A stretch of DNA of 64,000 nucleotides. Source: Kamptonema formosum PCC 6407 (lineage in GTDB: Bacteria > Cyanobacteriota > Cyanobacteriia > Cyanobacteriales > Microcoleaceae). Position numbers and translations under genes: made by a program. Positions within the stretch are counted from its first letter, which is position 1, and each line of letters begins with the position of its first letter. Where the stretch lies: positions 1,517,732 through 1,581,731 of the forward strand of contig NZ_KB235903.1 of assembly GCF_000332155.1 (NCBI RefSeq), read 5' to 3'. Positions 51,908 through 60,463 of this stretch are shown here, piece by piece. The notes below the pieces were generated by a model. The model did no database searches. It was not told the DNA's origin and saw nothing but the letters and a program-made list of their open reading frames with translations.

Positions 51908-54900
51908 ATGAAATCTGCATCTCCCAACGTATCTATGGACAACGCTACCACCGCCGTGATAGATGTTGTCCCTCAGAATGACAATCATCAGGTTCAGCAT
52001 CCCAAACCTAACTCTAGTAGCAGTTCTCTCACCATAGCCCAAGGAAACTTCTCTACCTTCCTCGCCCCCCTTAACAAAGACAACTTTAAGCACGTCACTA
52101 GAGATGTAGAAGATAAGCTGAGAGTTGTTAATCAAACGCTAGGGATGTTGGACAATCTACTGGACAGCCAGGGATTTGATGCCATCCTGAATGAAATGTT
52201 GCAGTCCATCACCCTCAAAACAGGGGAATTGTTGAATGCAGACCGCAGCACTATTTATTTATTAGATGACGAAAAAGATGAACTCTGGTCGATTGTCGCT
52301 AAAGATGAAAAAGGCAACAATCTAGAATTAAGATTTCCCTCCACCGCAGGTATAGCCGGAGAAGTAGCTACCTTTAAGAAAGTTGTTAACATTGGCTTCG
52401 ATTTCTATGACGATCCGCGCTCAGCCACCGCTAAGAAGATGGATCAAAAAAATGGATATCGCACCTTTTCCATGCTGGCGATGCCTCTGCTGAATGAGGA
52501 CACAGGGGAGTTGGTAGCAGTAGTCCAACTGATTAATAAATTAAAAATAGATCACGAACCTCATGGACGATTAGAAGACAAAATTGATACCTGTGGATTT
52601 ACCGCAGAAGATGAACAAGTATTTAGAGAATTTGCACCCTCAATTCGCCTAATTTTAGAATCTTCCAAGTCTTTTTACGCAGCAACTCAAAGACAGCGTG
52701 CCGCAAGTGCGCTGATGAACGCCGTCAATGCACTTTCTCAGAGCAGTTTAAACTTAGACGATACCCTTGCCAGAGTAATGGATCAGGCAAAAGAATTAAT
52801 GAACGCCGATCGCAGTACGCTTTGGCTATTAGATGAAGATAAAAATCAACTCTGGACAAAAATTCCCATCGGCGGTAATTTACAAGAAATTAGAATGCCC
52901 AGAAATGCCGGCTTCGCTGGCATCGTTGCCGAGTCAGGAGAACCTCTCCTATTACCCTTTGATGTCTATGACGATCCCCGCGCCGTCAAGTCAAAGGAAA
53001 CCGATCAAAAGTCGGGATATCGGACTTGCAGTATGCTATGTATGCCTGTCTTCAATGCTGACGGCAAATTAATAGGAGTTACCCAATTAATCAACAAAAA
53101 AAGACAGGGAGAATATCCCGCCTACGACTCCGCAAACTGGCCGGAAGCACCAGATCAGTGGCGGTCGAGTTTTAACCGCAATGATATGGAATTTATGAAG
53201 GCGTTCAATATTCAAGCTGGAGTCGCCTTACAAAATGCTAAACTTTTCGCTGAAGTCAAGCAGCAAGAACAAAGACAAAAAGATATGCTCCGCAGCTTGA
53301 CAAATGGCGTAATTTCTACAGATAAGAATGGTCATATCGTTGCTACCAACGATAGTGTAAAAAAACTACTGGGAGCTACCGATGCCGACCTCGCAGAAGG
53401 CAAATGCTTGCGCGAGTTAATCAATCTAGAAAAAGGGAATTTTATCCAGTGGTTTGAAGCAGCTTTGTCACCCAAAGAGGAGAAAGACCGCCGACAGTTT
53501 TACCCAGACCAAGTTTTACTACCCCTCGAAGGCGAACCCCAAAGTGTTAATTTATCAATTAACTCAATGGCAGATGCAGTCGATCCTGATAAAGTCAATG
53601 GGGCGCTATTAGTCATGGAAGACATTAGCGGGGAAAAACAAGTAAAAAGCCTGATGTACCGTTACATGACCCCGGAAGTAGCCGAAGCTTTGTTAGCTTC
53701 CGGTGACACTGGACTCGGCGGTAAGCGCAAGCACGTCTCAGTGCTGTTCTCAGATATTCGCAGCTATACCACATTAACTGAAAAATTGCAAGCAGAAGAA
53801 GTGGTAGCGATGCTGAACGGATATTTTGAAGAGATGGTAGATGCCGTTTTTAAATACGGCGGTACTCTCGATAAATACATCGGCGACGCACTGATGGCTG
53901 TATTCGGTTCCCCCGCACCTCTGGAAGATCATAGTTGGTGCGCCATGCAAACCGCCGTAGAAATGCGGGAACGCTTAGTGGAATTCAATGCTACTCGCGT
54001 CAAAGATGGCTTAATGCCAATCAGTATTGGTATGGGTATCCATTCCGACGAAGTGGTGAGCGGTAACATCGGCTCCAGCAAGCGCATGGAGTTGACATCC
54101 ATTGGCGATGGTGTCAACCTCGCCTCTCGCTTGGAAGGTACTTCCAAGCAATACGGTACAGACTTGGTGATCAGCGAAAATACTTATAAAGATTACGCTG
54201 AGCGCCTCTATGTTCGGGAACTCGATTTCATTACCGTCAAAGGCAAAACCGAACCTGTCACCATCTACGAACTTTTAGGCATCCGTGCGGGCTTTTCGCC
54301 AATTGGCAAACCCCTTAGCGAAGCTCAGCAGAAGGTGATAGAACACTATGAAAAGGGACGCGAGTGCTACAAACGACCAGTGAGCGAAAAGCTTTCTGAC
54401 CGAGAGATTAGAGAGGTGTTAGATAGAGTCAAACAGATGTCTGCGGCTGAGATCAAGAAGCTGTCGTACAATGTCGAAGAGCAATTAGAGTATCAGCTTA
54501 AAAAACTGCTGTATTACATTAAAAAGCTGCCAGAGGCGAAAATCGCTAGACCCGGTAAGAAAGACGAGCTGATTAAGTTGCTCAAGCCTGAAATCAAGCT
54601 GCTGTCTTTGGAAACGATTAAAAATCTCTCCGAGGACGAAGTGAGAGTGCTGCTCAAAGCTAAAGTTAAGCAGATATCAGCAGAGGATATTAAGGAACTA
54701 GGAGAGGGCGATGCTAAAAAGCTTTTGGAGATCGAAGTTAGGCAGCCCTCAAAGCCTCAGATTAAGAAACTGACATCCGCTGAGATTAAGCAGCTATTAG
54801 AGGCTAAAATTAAAAGTCGGTCAGTCGAGGCAGTCGAGAATTTTTTACACGAAGAATTCCCGAACTTATCCCTAGATCAAGTTAAGAAGCTGCTCTCTGA

Positions 54901-55090
54901 GGTCAAGAGGCTGTTAGAACCTAAAGCTAAGCAAGCGTTTAAAGATGCTGACAGTCAATTTCACTCTGTTCTGGAAGCAGACCCCAAAAACAAGGCAGCT
55001 AAATTGCACATTGAGCGCTGTATGCTATTTCAGCACCAGCCTCCAGATGTCCTCAACTGGGACGGCGTTTGGAAACTCACGGAAAAATAA
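51908..55090 (+). CDS. GAF-GAF-PAS adenylate cyclase with Lys/Leu-rich C-terminal expansion
   Basis: A 1060-residue soluble cyclase of the CyaB1/CyaB2 type. GAF-A (about 85-255) and GAF-B (about 275-455) both keep cyclic-nucleotide-binding features (DDPRSATAKKMDQKNGYRT, DDPRAVKSKETDQKSGYRT). A PAS domain follows (about 465-575), then a class III catalytic domain (about 580-775) with SVLFSDIRSYTTLTEKL, TLDKYIGDALMAVFGSP and LTSIGDGVNLASRLEG, giving both metal Asp residues, the Lys and the Thr used for adenine in CyaB1. The normal TPR-like tail starts (VIEHYEKGRECYKR) but is interrupted at about 824-1005 by a helical Lys/Leu-rich repeat before resuming (FHSVLEADPKNKAAKLHIER). cAMP binding to GAF domains is expected to activate the enzyme. 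Confidence 0.93.
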   Translation: MKSASPNVSMDNATTAVIDVVPQNDNHQVQHPKPNSSSSSLTIAQGNFSTFLAPLNKDNFKHVTRDVEDKLRVVNQTLGMLDNLLDSQGFDAILNEMLQSITLKTGELLNADRSTIYLLDDEKDELWSIVAKDEKGNNLELRFPSTAGIAGEVATFKKVVNIGFDFYDDPRSATAKKMDQKNGYRTFSMLAMPLLNEDTGELVAVVQLINKLKIDHEPHGRLEDKIDTCGFTAEDEQVFREFAPSIRLILESSKSFYAATQRQRAASALMNAVNALSQSSLNLDDTLARVMDQAKELMNADRSTLWLLDEDKNQLWTKIPIGGNLQEIRMPRNAGFAGIVAESGEPLLLPFDVYDDPRAVKSKETDQKSGYRTCSMLCMPVFNADGKLIGVTQLINKKRQGEYPAYDSANWPEAPDQWRSSFNRNDMEFMKAFNIQAGVALQNAKLFAEVKQQEQRQKDMLRSLTNGVISTDKNGHIVATNDSVKKLLGATDADLAEGKCLRELINLEKGNFIQWFEAALSPKEEKDRRQFYPDQVLLPLEGEPQSVNLSINSMADAVDPDKVNGALLVMEDISGEKQVKSLMYRYMTPEVAEALLASGDTGLGGKRKHVSVLFSDIRSYTTLTEKLQAEEVVAMLNGYFEEMVDAVFKYGGTLDKYIGDALMAVFGSPAPLEDHSWCAMQTAVEMRERLVEFNATRVKDGLMPISIGMGIHSDEVVSGNIGSSKRMELTSIGDGVNLASRLEGTSKQYGTDLVISENTYKDYAERLYVRELDFITVKGKTEPVTIYELLGIRAGFSPIGKPLSEAQQKVIEHYEKGRECYKRPVSEKLSDREIREVLDRVKQMSAAEIKKLSYNVEEQLEYQLKKLLYYIKKLPEAKIARPGKKDELIKLLKPEIKLLSLETIKNLSEDEVRVLLKAKVKQISAEDIKELGEGDAKKLLEIEVRQPSKPQIKKLTSAEIKQLLEAKIKSRSVEAVENFLHEEFPNLSLDQVKKLLSEVKRLLEPKAKQAFKDADSQFHSVLEADPKNKAAKLHIERCMLFQHQPPDVLNWDGVWKLTEK

Positions 55091-55092
55091 AA

Positions 55093-55121
55093 AACCTTGC
55101 GGCGGGGATCGCCGCAGGGTT
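55093..55121 (+). terminator. GC-rich hairpin after the cyclase gene
   Basis: AACCTTGCGGC pairs with GCCGCAGGGTT (one G-U pair) around a 7-base loop, starting 2 bp after the stop. No T run follows. It may stop or stabilise the cyclase transcript. Confidence 0.5.
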
Positions 55122-55259
55122 GCCGCCCCCCCGCCCGAGAAGTCGAGAACTTCACTCAATTCTGTAGGGCCAAAAAATTGCTGTCAGTTAACCTCAAAGA
55201 GGTTTATTGGTAGAGAGTTAATGTTCTAGTCTTAGATATAGGAACTTTAAGCGCTAGTT

Positions 55260-55799
55260 ATGAGTAATTTGAATTCGCAGTCCGCAGATATCGATTGGGT
55301 GGAAGACGTTTACCAACTGTTGATGGATATTGCTCGCTGCTCTTTGTCGGATATTCCCAGATTACCAGAGAACTTTTCTCAAAAGGCTCTGCCTCTGTTA
55401 CAGAAGGTACAGAGTATTGAGGAAAGTCACGATGGGCAAGCAATCTCAAGTTCGCACTTTGGGTACGAGCGTGAGTGGGCACAGCAAGTGCGTCAATTTT
55501 TGCTGGAAATCACTAGCGTCTATTTGTCAGAGCAACCAAGAATGCCGGAAAATCTGGCAGGGAGAGCGATCGCACTGGCAGAAAAAGCCCAGGCTATTAA
55601 AGAAGTCGCAGAAAATGAAACGCCCTCGGCAGATGAATCGGACACCTCAGTGCCTCATCCAGAGGTGCTGCTGCAACTCCTACGTGAGAGCTTCAAAATT
55701 CAACGCTCCAAAAGCAGTAATCCAGATGCTCCCCAATGGCAGCAAGCGATTACCATGCTGGACGTAGTGCAGGGAATGTATAACCAAGTCCATGAGTGA
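55260..55799 (+). CDS. uncharacterised protein with internal duplication
   Basis: A 179-residue acidic helical protein. Two similar units are visible: DWVEDVYQLLMDIARCSLSD with IPRLPENFSQKALPLL (about 12-50), and EWAQQVRQFLLEITSVYLSE with QPRMPENLAGRAIALA (about 71-110). The shared pattern is W-x2-(D/Q)V-x-(Q)-(L/F)-L-x-(I)...PR(L/M)PEN. A third, weaker helical region ends the protein. No known family is recognised and there is no membrane segment. It follows the cyclase gene by 170 bp in the same direction, so a link to cAMP signalling is possible but only positional. Confidence 0.65.
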   Translation: MSNLNSQSADIDWVEDVYQLLMDIARCSLSDIPRLPENFSQKALPLLQKVQSIEESHDGQAISSSHFGYEREWAQQVRQFLLEITSVYLSEQPRMPENLAGRAIALAEKAQAIKEVAENETPSADESDTSVPHPEVLLQLLRESFKIQRSKSSNPDAPQWQQAITMLDVVQGMYNQVHE

Positions 55800-55970
55800 A
55801 TCAGTTTCGGCGCTCGACGCTTCCTCCCCATCCTTGCGAGCGGCTGGGGAGATATCTCTTTGGAGGTAGATTCAGGTTTTTGTGTAAAAAAGCTGGAATT
55901 GTGTTAGAATAACTTATAGTTATTTTTAGATCGCTTTCAGTGAGATCACAATAGCGTATCTACATTCCTT

Positions 55971-56159
55971 ATGGAATCCAATAGTCAGCCTGCCAGTCCT
56001 TCAGACCGACCTCCTCAGCAAACGCTAGCCAATATTGTCGGAACTGCGATCGCTGTATTGACATTAACGCTGCCCTTGTGGGCGATCGCACAGTATTCTC
56101 CCACTAATATTCAGATTTGGCAACAAACACCCTATCAGCTCCAAAGATTTCCGCAGTGA
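55971..56159 (+). CDS. small single-helix membrane protein
   Basis: A 62-residue protein with a Ser/Pro-rich N-terminus, one hydrophobic segment at about 20-41 (ANIVGTAIAVLTLTLPLWAI) and a short tail rich in Gln and Pro (QIWQQTPYQLQRFPQ). Small membrane proteins of this build are common in cyanobacteria; function unknown. The start is preceded by CATTCCTT without a clear Shine-Dalgarno. It converges on the urt operon, leaving a 130-bp gap. Confidence 0.6.
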   Translation: MESNSQPASPSDRPPQQTLANIVGTAIAVLTLTLPLWAIAQYSPTNIQIWQQTPYQLQRFPQ

Positions 56160-56291
56160 ACGGGAGTAGTCCTTGATCCTTCGGCGATTGAAATCGCTAC
56201 TACACGAACGAAGTCCGCCTACGCGGACTAAAAGATAACCTGAGTTAGTATCAGGAGTCACAATTCCTGCTGTACAAATCCTTTCAGACCC

Positions 56292-56990
56292 CTACACTGC
56301 CAAAAATCTCTGAATCACTTCGTCGCTAAGTTCGCTAGTATTTCCCGATGCTACAATACCGCCTTTTTGCATCGCGTAGTACCAGTCAGCTTGACGCACA
56401 AAATGCAAGTGCTGTTCTACTAACAATACTGAAATACCCTTAGATGCCACAATACCCCGTACAGCCGCTTCAATTTCCAGAATAATAGAAGGTTGAATCC
56501 CTTCTGTAGGTTCGTCTAAAACCAATAATTGCGGCTGTCCCATCAATGCTCTAGCAATAGCTAACTGCTGCTGCTGTCCCCCGCTTAAATCGCCACCCAT
56601 GCGAGAAAGCATAGTTTTTAACACAGGAAATAACTCAAATATCTCATCGGCAACTTCTTGCTTTGTCGGCCTGATTTTTCTGGCTTCCAAACCTAAAAAT
56701 AGATTTTCCTCAACAGTCAAACGGGGGATAATCTCGCGGCCTTGCGGGACATAACCAATACCCATTTTCGCTCTTTTGTCAGGAGATTTGGAAACAATAC
56801 CTTCTCCGCAAAAAGCAATCGCACCACTCCGAGGTTGCAGCAATCCCATCAGCGTTTTTAGCAGAGTAGTTTTCCCCACTCCATTGCGGCCAATTAAGCA
56901 AACCATTTTCCCCGCCGCCACACTCAAATCCACATCGCGAAGAATGTGGCTTTCACCATAGTAAACATTTAAACCAGAGATTTGCAGCAT
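56292..56990 (-). CDS. urtE: urea ABC transporter ATP-binding protein UrtE
   Basis: A 232-residue LivF-type ATPase. Walker A is GRNGVGKTTLL, the signature is LSGGQQQQLAIARA and Walker B is LLVLDEPTEGIQPS, followed by the switch LLVEQH. Last gene of the urtABCDE set, 65 bp after urtD, with GTTAACG-type heptamers between. The EGIQPS motif after Walker B is characteristic of UrtE within the branched-chain amino-acid transporter family. Powers urea uptake with UrtD. Confidence 0.95.
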   Translation of the reverse strand: MLQISGLNVYYGESHILRDVDLSVAAGKMVCLIGRNGVGKTTLLKTLMGLLQPRSGAIAFCGEGIVSKSPDKRAKMGIGYVPQGREIIPRLTVEENLFLGLEARKIRPTKQEVADEIFELFPVLKTMLSRMGGDLSGGQQQQLAIARALMGQPQLLVLDEPTEGIQPSIILEIEAAVRGIVASKGISVLLVEQHLHFVRQADWYYAMQKGGIVASGNTSELSDEVIQRFLAV

Positions 56991-57055
56991 ATTTTTTGGT
57001 AATGGGTAATAGGTAATTGTTAACGGTTAACTGTTAACGGTTAACGGTTAAATCT

Positions 57056-57817
57056 TTAAGCGGCTTTGTGCTCTTCTTCTGGTTTTCCTAGATAAACTTC
57101 AATTACACGCGGATCGTTTTGTACTTCATCCATACTTCCCTCGCACAAAACCGAACCTTGATGCAAAACCGTTACTTTTCTAGCAATTTGCCTGACAAAC
57201 TCCATATCGTGTTCAATCACTAATACGGAGTGACTTTCAGCTAGCGAAATCAGTAAATCACCAGTCAAAGCCGTCTCTTCATCAGTCAAACCCGCTACAG
57301 GTTCATCTACTAATAATAAATCAGGAGACTGAGCTAATAACATCCCAATTTCTAACCATTGCTTTTCACCATGAGAAAGTAAACCAGCCGCAACGTCAGC
57401 TTTAGCAATTAAACCAATAGTTTCCAGTAAACCAGTCACCGTGCGCTTTTCAGCAACTGGAGGACGCTGCACCAGCGTTGAAAAAACATTTTTTTTGCGG
57501 TTACAAGACAGCTCTAAATTTTCCCTTGGCGTTAGATTCAGGTAAACTCGCGGCGTTTGAAACTTGCGGCCAATTCCTAAACGAACAATTTCATGTTCCG
57601 ATAATTGACGCAAGTTGCGTCCTTTAAATATAACCCGCCCCTCAGTCGGCTGCACCTTACCCGTAATCACATCCAGAAACGTCGTTTTCCCGGCTCCATT
57701 CGCCCCAATTATCACTCGCAACTCACCCGCATCCATACTGAAATTAAGCGCATTTAGGGCCTTGAAACCGTCAAAACTAACGGTTAAGTTCTCAATTTCT
57801 AAAATTTTCTCGTTCAT
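57056..57817 (-). CDS. urtD: urea ABC transporter ATP-binding protein UrtD
   Basis: A 253-residue LivG-type ATPase: Walker A GANGAGKTTFLDVITGK, an atypical signature LSHGEKQWLEIGMLLAQSPD typical of UrtD, and Walker B LLLVDEPVAGLTDEE with the switch VLVIEHDMEFVR. It lies between urtC and urtE. The 154-bp gap to urtC holds TTGGTAA heptamers (57826-57870) and an ATTGCGA/TCGCAATGACA palindrome (57899-57930). Confidence 0.95.
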   Translation of the reverse strand: MNEKILEIENLTVSFDGFKALNALNFSMDAGELRVIIGANGAGKTTFLDVITGKVQPTEGRVIFKGRNLRQLSEHEIVRLGIGRKFQTPRVYLNLTPRENLELSCNRKKNVFSTLVQRPPVAEKRTVTGLLETIGLIAKADVAAGLLSHGEKQWLEIGMLLAQSPDLLLVDEPVAGLTDEETALTGDLLISLAESHSVLVIEHDMEFVRQIARKVTVLHQGSVLCEGSMDEVQNDPRVIEVYLGKPEEEHKAA

Positions 57818-57971
57818 AAACTTAGTAATTGGTAATTGGTAATTGGTGATTGGTAATTGGTAATTGCTAATTGCTACACCGAAGTAGTTTCAAAGTATTG
57901 CGATTGCTTCGCTTCGCTCGCAATGACAACTGACAACTAACAATTAACAACTAACAACTAACCACTAACTA

Positions 57972-59141
57972 TTATCTCTTCTCCAACTCTTCCCTTTCAC
58001 GCTGTACTTCTGGATCTTCTTCCAAACTAGGATAAGTAACAGCATACCGATCTCTACCCAATAATCTCTGAAACAGTTCCCACCCTTGAAAACGCAGCCA
58101 TCCAACTAAACCATTGGGAAGCACCATAACCACAATTAAGAATAGCGCCCCCTGGAAAAATAGCCAAACTTCAGGAAATTGTTCGCTCAACAAACTCTTA
58201 CCAAAATTCACTAAAAGCGCCCCTACCACAGCCCCAACTAAACTAGCACGACCTCCAACTGCTACCCAAATTACCATTTCAATTGAAAAAGCAATATCCA
58301 TCGCCTTCGGTGAAATAATCCCCGTTTGTACGGTGAATAAAGCACCAGCAATTCCTGCCAAAGCAGCAGAAATACCAAACACTACAACCTTAAAATCAGT
58401 GGGGTCATAACCTGAGAAACGCACCCGAACTTCATCATCGCGAATTGCGATTAGCAAGCGACCAAATCGGCCGCTAGTCAGCCAGCGACACAGGGCATAA
58501 GCACCTGCTAAAAATAATATTGTCAGAGTGTAAAAAATAAACTGCGTCTGCGGTGAATTAACTGTCGCCCCAAATATGGTTTTAAAATCAGTTAATCCAT
58601 TAGTACCATTAATCAGTTTTTGTTGCCCGTTAAAAAAATTGAAAAATACAATTGTTGCCGCTTGAGTCAGAATTGAAAAATATACGCCCCGGATGCGATT
58701 GCGGAACACTAAATAACCGAGAAATGCCCCTAAAAATGCAGGCACAAGTACTACTGCTATTAAGGACAAAGGGAAAGAATAAAACGGTTGCCAAAACCAA
58801 GGGAGTTCAGTAACTCCGTAGAGATTCATAAATTCTGGCAATTTAACGCTGGCATCTGCGGGAATTTGCAATTTCAAGTACATGGCAAAAGCGTAGCCAC
58901 CCAAAGCAAAAAATACCCCGTGTCCCAGACTCAGCAAACCAGTGTAACCCCAGATTAAATCAATACCAAGGGCAGCAATTGCCAAGGCAAGAAATCGTCC
59001 TAATTGGTTGAGGCGAACGCTGGGGAGGATCGCAGGCATGATAAAGATTAAAATGAGGGCTAAGCCAGCGATAATTGCTGCTTCAATAACAAGCGCACGC
59101 CTTTCTTCATTTACTAAAAATCCCGGTATTTCATGCTTCAT
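57972..59141 (-). CDS. urtC: urea ABC transporter permease UrtC
   Basis: A 389-residue LivM-type integral membrane permease with about ten hydrophobic segments (from ALVIEAAIIAGLALILIFIM onward). Family features include LGIDLIWGYTGLLSLGHGVF and the C-terminal VGGRASLVGAVVGALLVNFG, which contacts the ATPases. The charged C-terminus (VQREREELEKR) is typical. It is 69 bp downstream of urtB on the same strand. Confidence 0.95.
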   Translation of the reverse strand: MKHEIPGFLVNEERRALVIEAAIIAGLALILIFIMPAILPSVRLNQLGRFLALAIAALGIDLIWGYTGLLSLGHGVFFALGGYAFAMYLKLQIPADASVKLPEFMNLYGVTELPWFWQPFYSFPLSLIAVVLVPAFLGAFLGYLVFRNRIRGVYFSILTQAATIVFFNFFNGQQKLINGTNGLTDFKTIFGATVNSPQTQFIFYTLTILFLAGAYALCRWLTSGRFGRLLIAIRDDEVRVRFSGYDPTDFKVVVFGISAALAGIAGALFTVQTGIISPKAMDIAFSIEMVIWVAVGGRASLVGAVVGALLVNFGKSLLSEQFPEVWLFFQGALFLIVVMVLPNGLVGWLRFQGWELFQRLLGRDRYAVTYPSLEEDPEVQREREELEKR

Positions 59142-59210
59142 TCTTTTCTCCTTATTTCTTCTTAGTTGATTTTTCTCTAAATCTTTTCCTCTCCTTTCTT
59201 CCTTCTTCTT

Positions 59211-60371
59211 TTATCCTTCAACTGTCCGCCCTTTCTGCGGGAAAATTCCTCCCGGCTTCACCTGAAGAAAAGCAATAATTAGTGCAAATACCATTACCTT
59301 TGCCATGCTAGTTGTCGCAAAGAAAGTAAAGAAATCAGCCAAAGGTTTAATCGGTGCCAGTATTAAAGCTAGCGTACCGGAACCAATCAAATAATTAGCC
59401 GTGCCAATAGCCATCGCCGCTACCACACTTCCTACTATTTTGCCGACACCTCCGACAACTACAACCATAAAAGTATCAACCACATAGTTTTGCCCCGTAT
59501 TTGGCCCTACTGAACCCAGTAAACTAATTGCACAACCAGCAACTCCAGCCAACCCAGAACCTAGAGCAAAAGTTAGAGCATCCACTTGCTCAGTAGGGAT
59601 TCCTAAACAAGCGCTCATGCTGCGGTTTTGCGTGACTGAGCGAATGCGAAGGCCCCAAACTGAACGCTGTAAAAATAGGTAAATTCCTACTAAACAAATC
59701 GCTGTAAGGGCGATGATAAAAAGTCGCGCATAAGGTAACTGAAAATTACCTAAAGGCAAACCGCCGCGCAGCCATTTAGGTGCAGTCACATCCACATTTT
59801 GAGCCCCAAACCAAGGCTTAGTCACATCTAACTTATAAGTTTGTCCTAAAAATGCACAAGCCGCCCAGGAAATGGCCAAAGATAAGGGCAACATTACAGC
59901 TACAATCCACTTACGAACTCGCTCGAAATCAGGGCGGCGGCGCAATACCCACATTCCGCCAAAAAATAGTAAACAAAACACGACAATTCCCGTTACTAAT
60001 ACCCAACTTACACTCCGCACAAACTGCTGTAAGATCAGACTAACGCCCCAAGTTGCCAGCAGAGTTTCTAAAGGTCTGCCATAGAGATAACGAATTACCC
60101 CTCGTTCCAGAATCAATCCCATGATTGCGGCAACTAAGAAAGCCAGAGGCAGGGCAAATAAAATATAAACTTCAAAGGCAAATCCTCCCACACCTTTGAA
60201 GTAGTTCTGCACCACAAAAGTAGTGTAAGCTCCCAACATCATTAACTCGCCGTGAGCCATATTAATTACGCCCATCAGCCCAAAAATAATTGCCAAACCC
60301 AAGGCAGCAATTAACAATACAGCGCCAATGCTAATTCCATTGAAGATTCCATCTAAAATTTGTGGTAGCAA
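59211..60371 (-). CDS. urtB: urea ABC transporter permease UrtB
   Basis: A 386-residue LivH-type permease: GISIGAVLLIAALGLAIIFG, GVINMAHGELMMLGAYT near the start and FMVVVVGGVGKIVGSVVAAM near the end. The length and the extra loop between about 175 and 215 (YKLDVTKPWFGAQNVDV) fit cyanobacterial UrtB. It forms the membrane channel for urea with UrtC. A hairpin repeat lies between it and urtA. Confidence 0.95.
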   Translation of the reverse strand: MLPQILDGIFNGISIGAVLLIAALGLAIIFGLMGVINMAHGELMMLGAYTTFVVQNYFKGVGGFAFEVYILFALPLAFLVAAIMGLILERGVIRYLYGRPLETLLATWGVSLILQQFVRSVSWVLVTGIVVFCLLFFGGMWVLRRRPDFERVRKWIVAVMLPLSLAISWAACAFLGQTYKLDVTKPWFGAQNVDVTAPKWLRGGLPLGNFQLPYARLFIIALTAICLVGIYLFLQRSVWGLRIRSVTQNRSMSACLGIPTEQVDALTFALGSGLAGVAGCAISLLGSVGPNTGQNYVVDTFMVVVVGGVGKIVGSVVAAMAIGTANYLIGSGTLALILAPIKPLADFFTFFATTSMAKVMVFALIIAFLQVKPGGIFPQKGRTVEG

Positions 60372-60409
60372 CCGTTTACTCCTTTTTTCATAGTTAGGAA
60401 CTTAGGACT

Positions 60410-60458
60410 ATAACGCCGTCTTCTGGGCAGTCAATCACCACCCAGAGGGCAGCGTTAC
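60410..60458 (-). repeat. TAACGCCGCC-family hairpin between urtA and urtB
   Basis: Arms TAACGCCGTCTTCTGGGCAG and the inverse ending CCCAGAGGGCAGCGTTA form an imperfect stem in the 92-bp urtA-urtB gap. It is related to the hairpins at 13548 and 30565. Its position suggests it could lower read-through into urtB-E or protect the urtA 3' end, giving more binding protein than permease. Confidence 0.65.
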
Positions 60459-60463
60459 GAACT

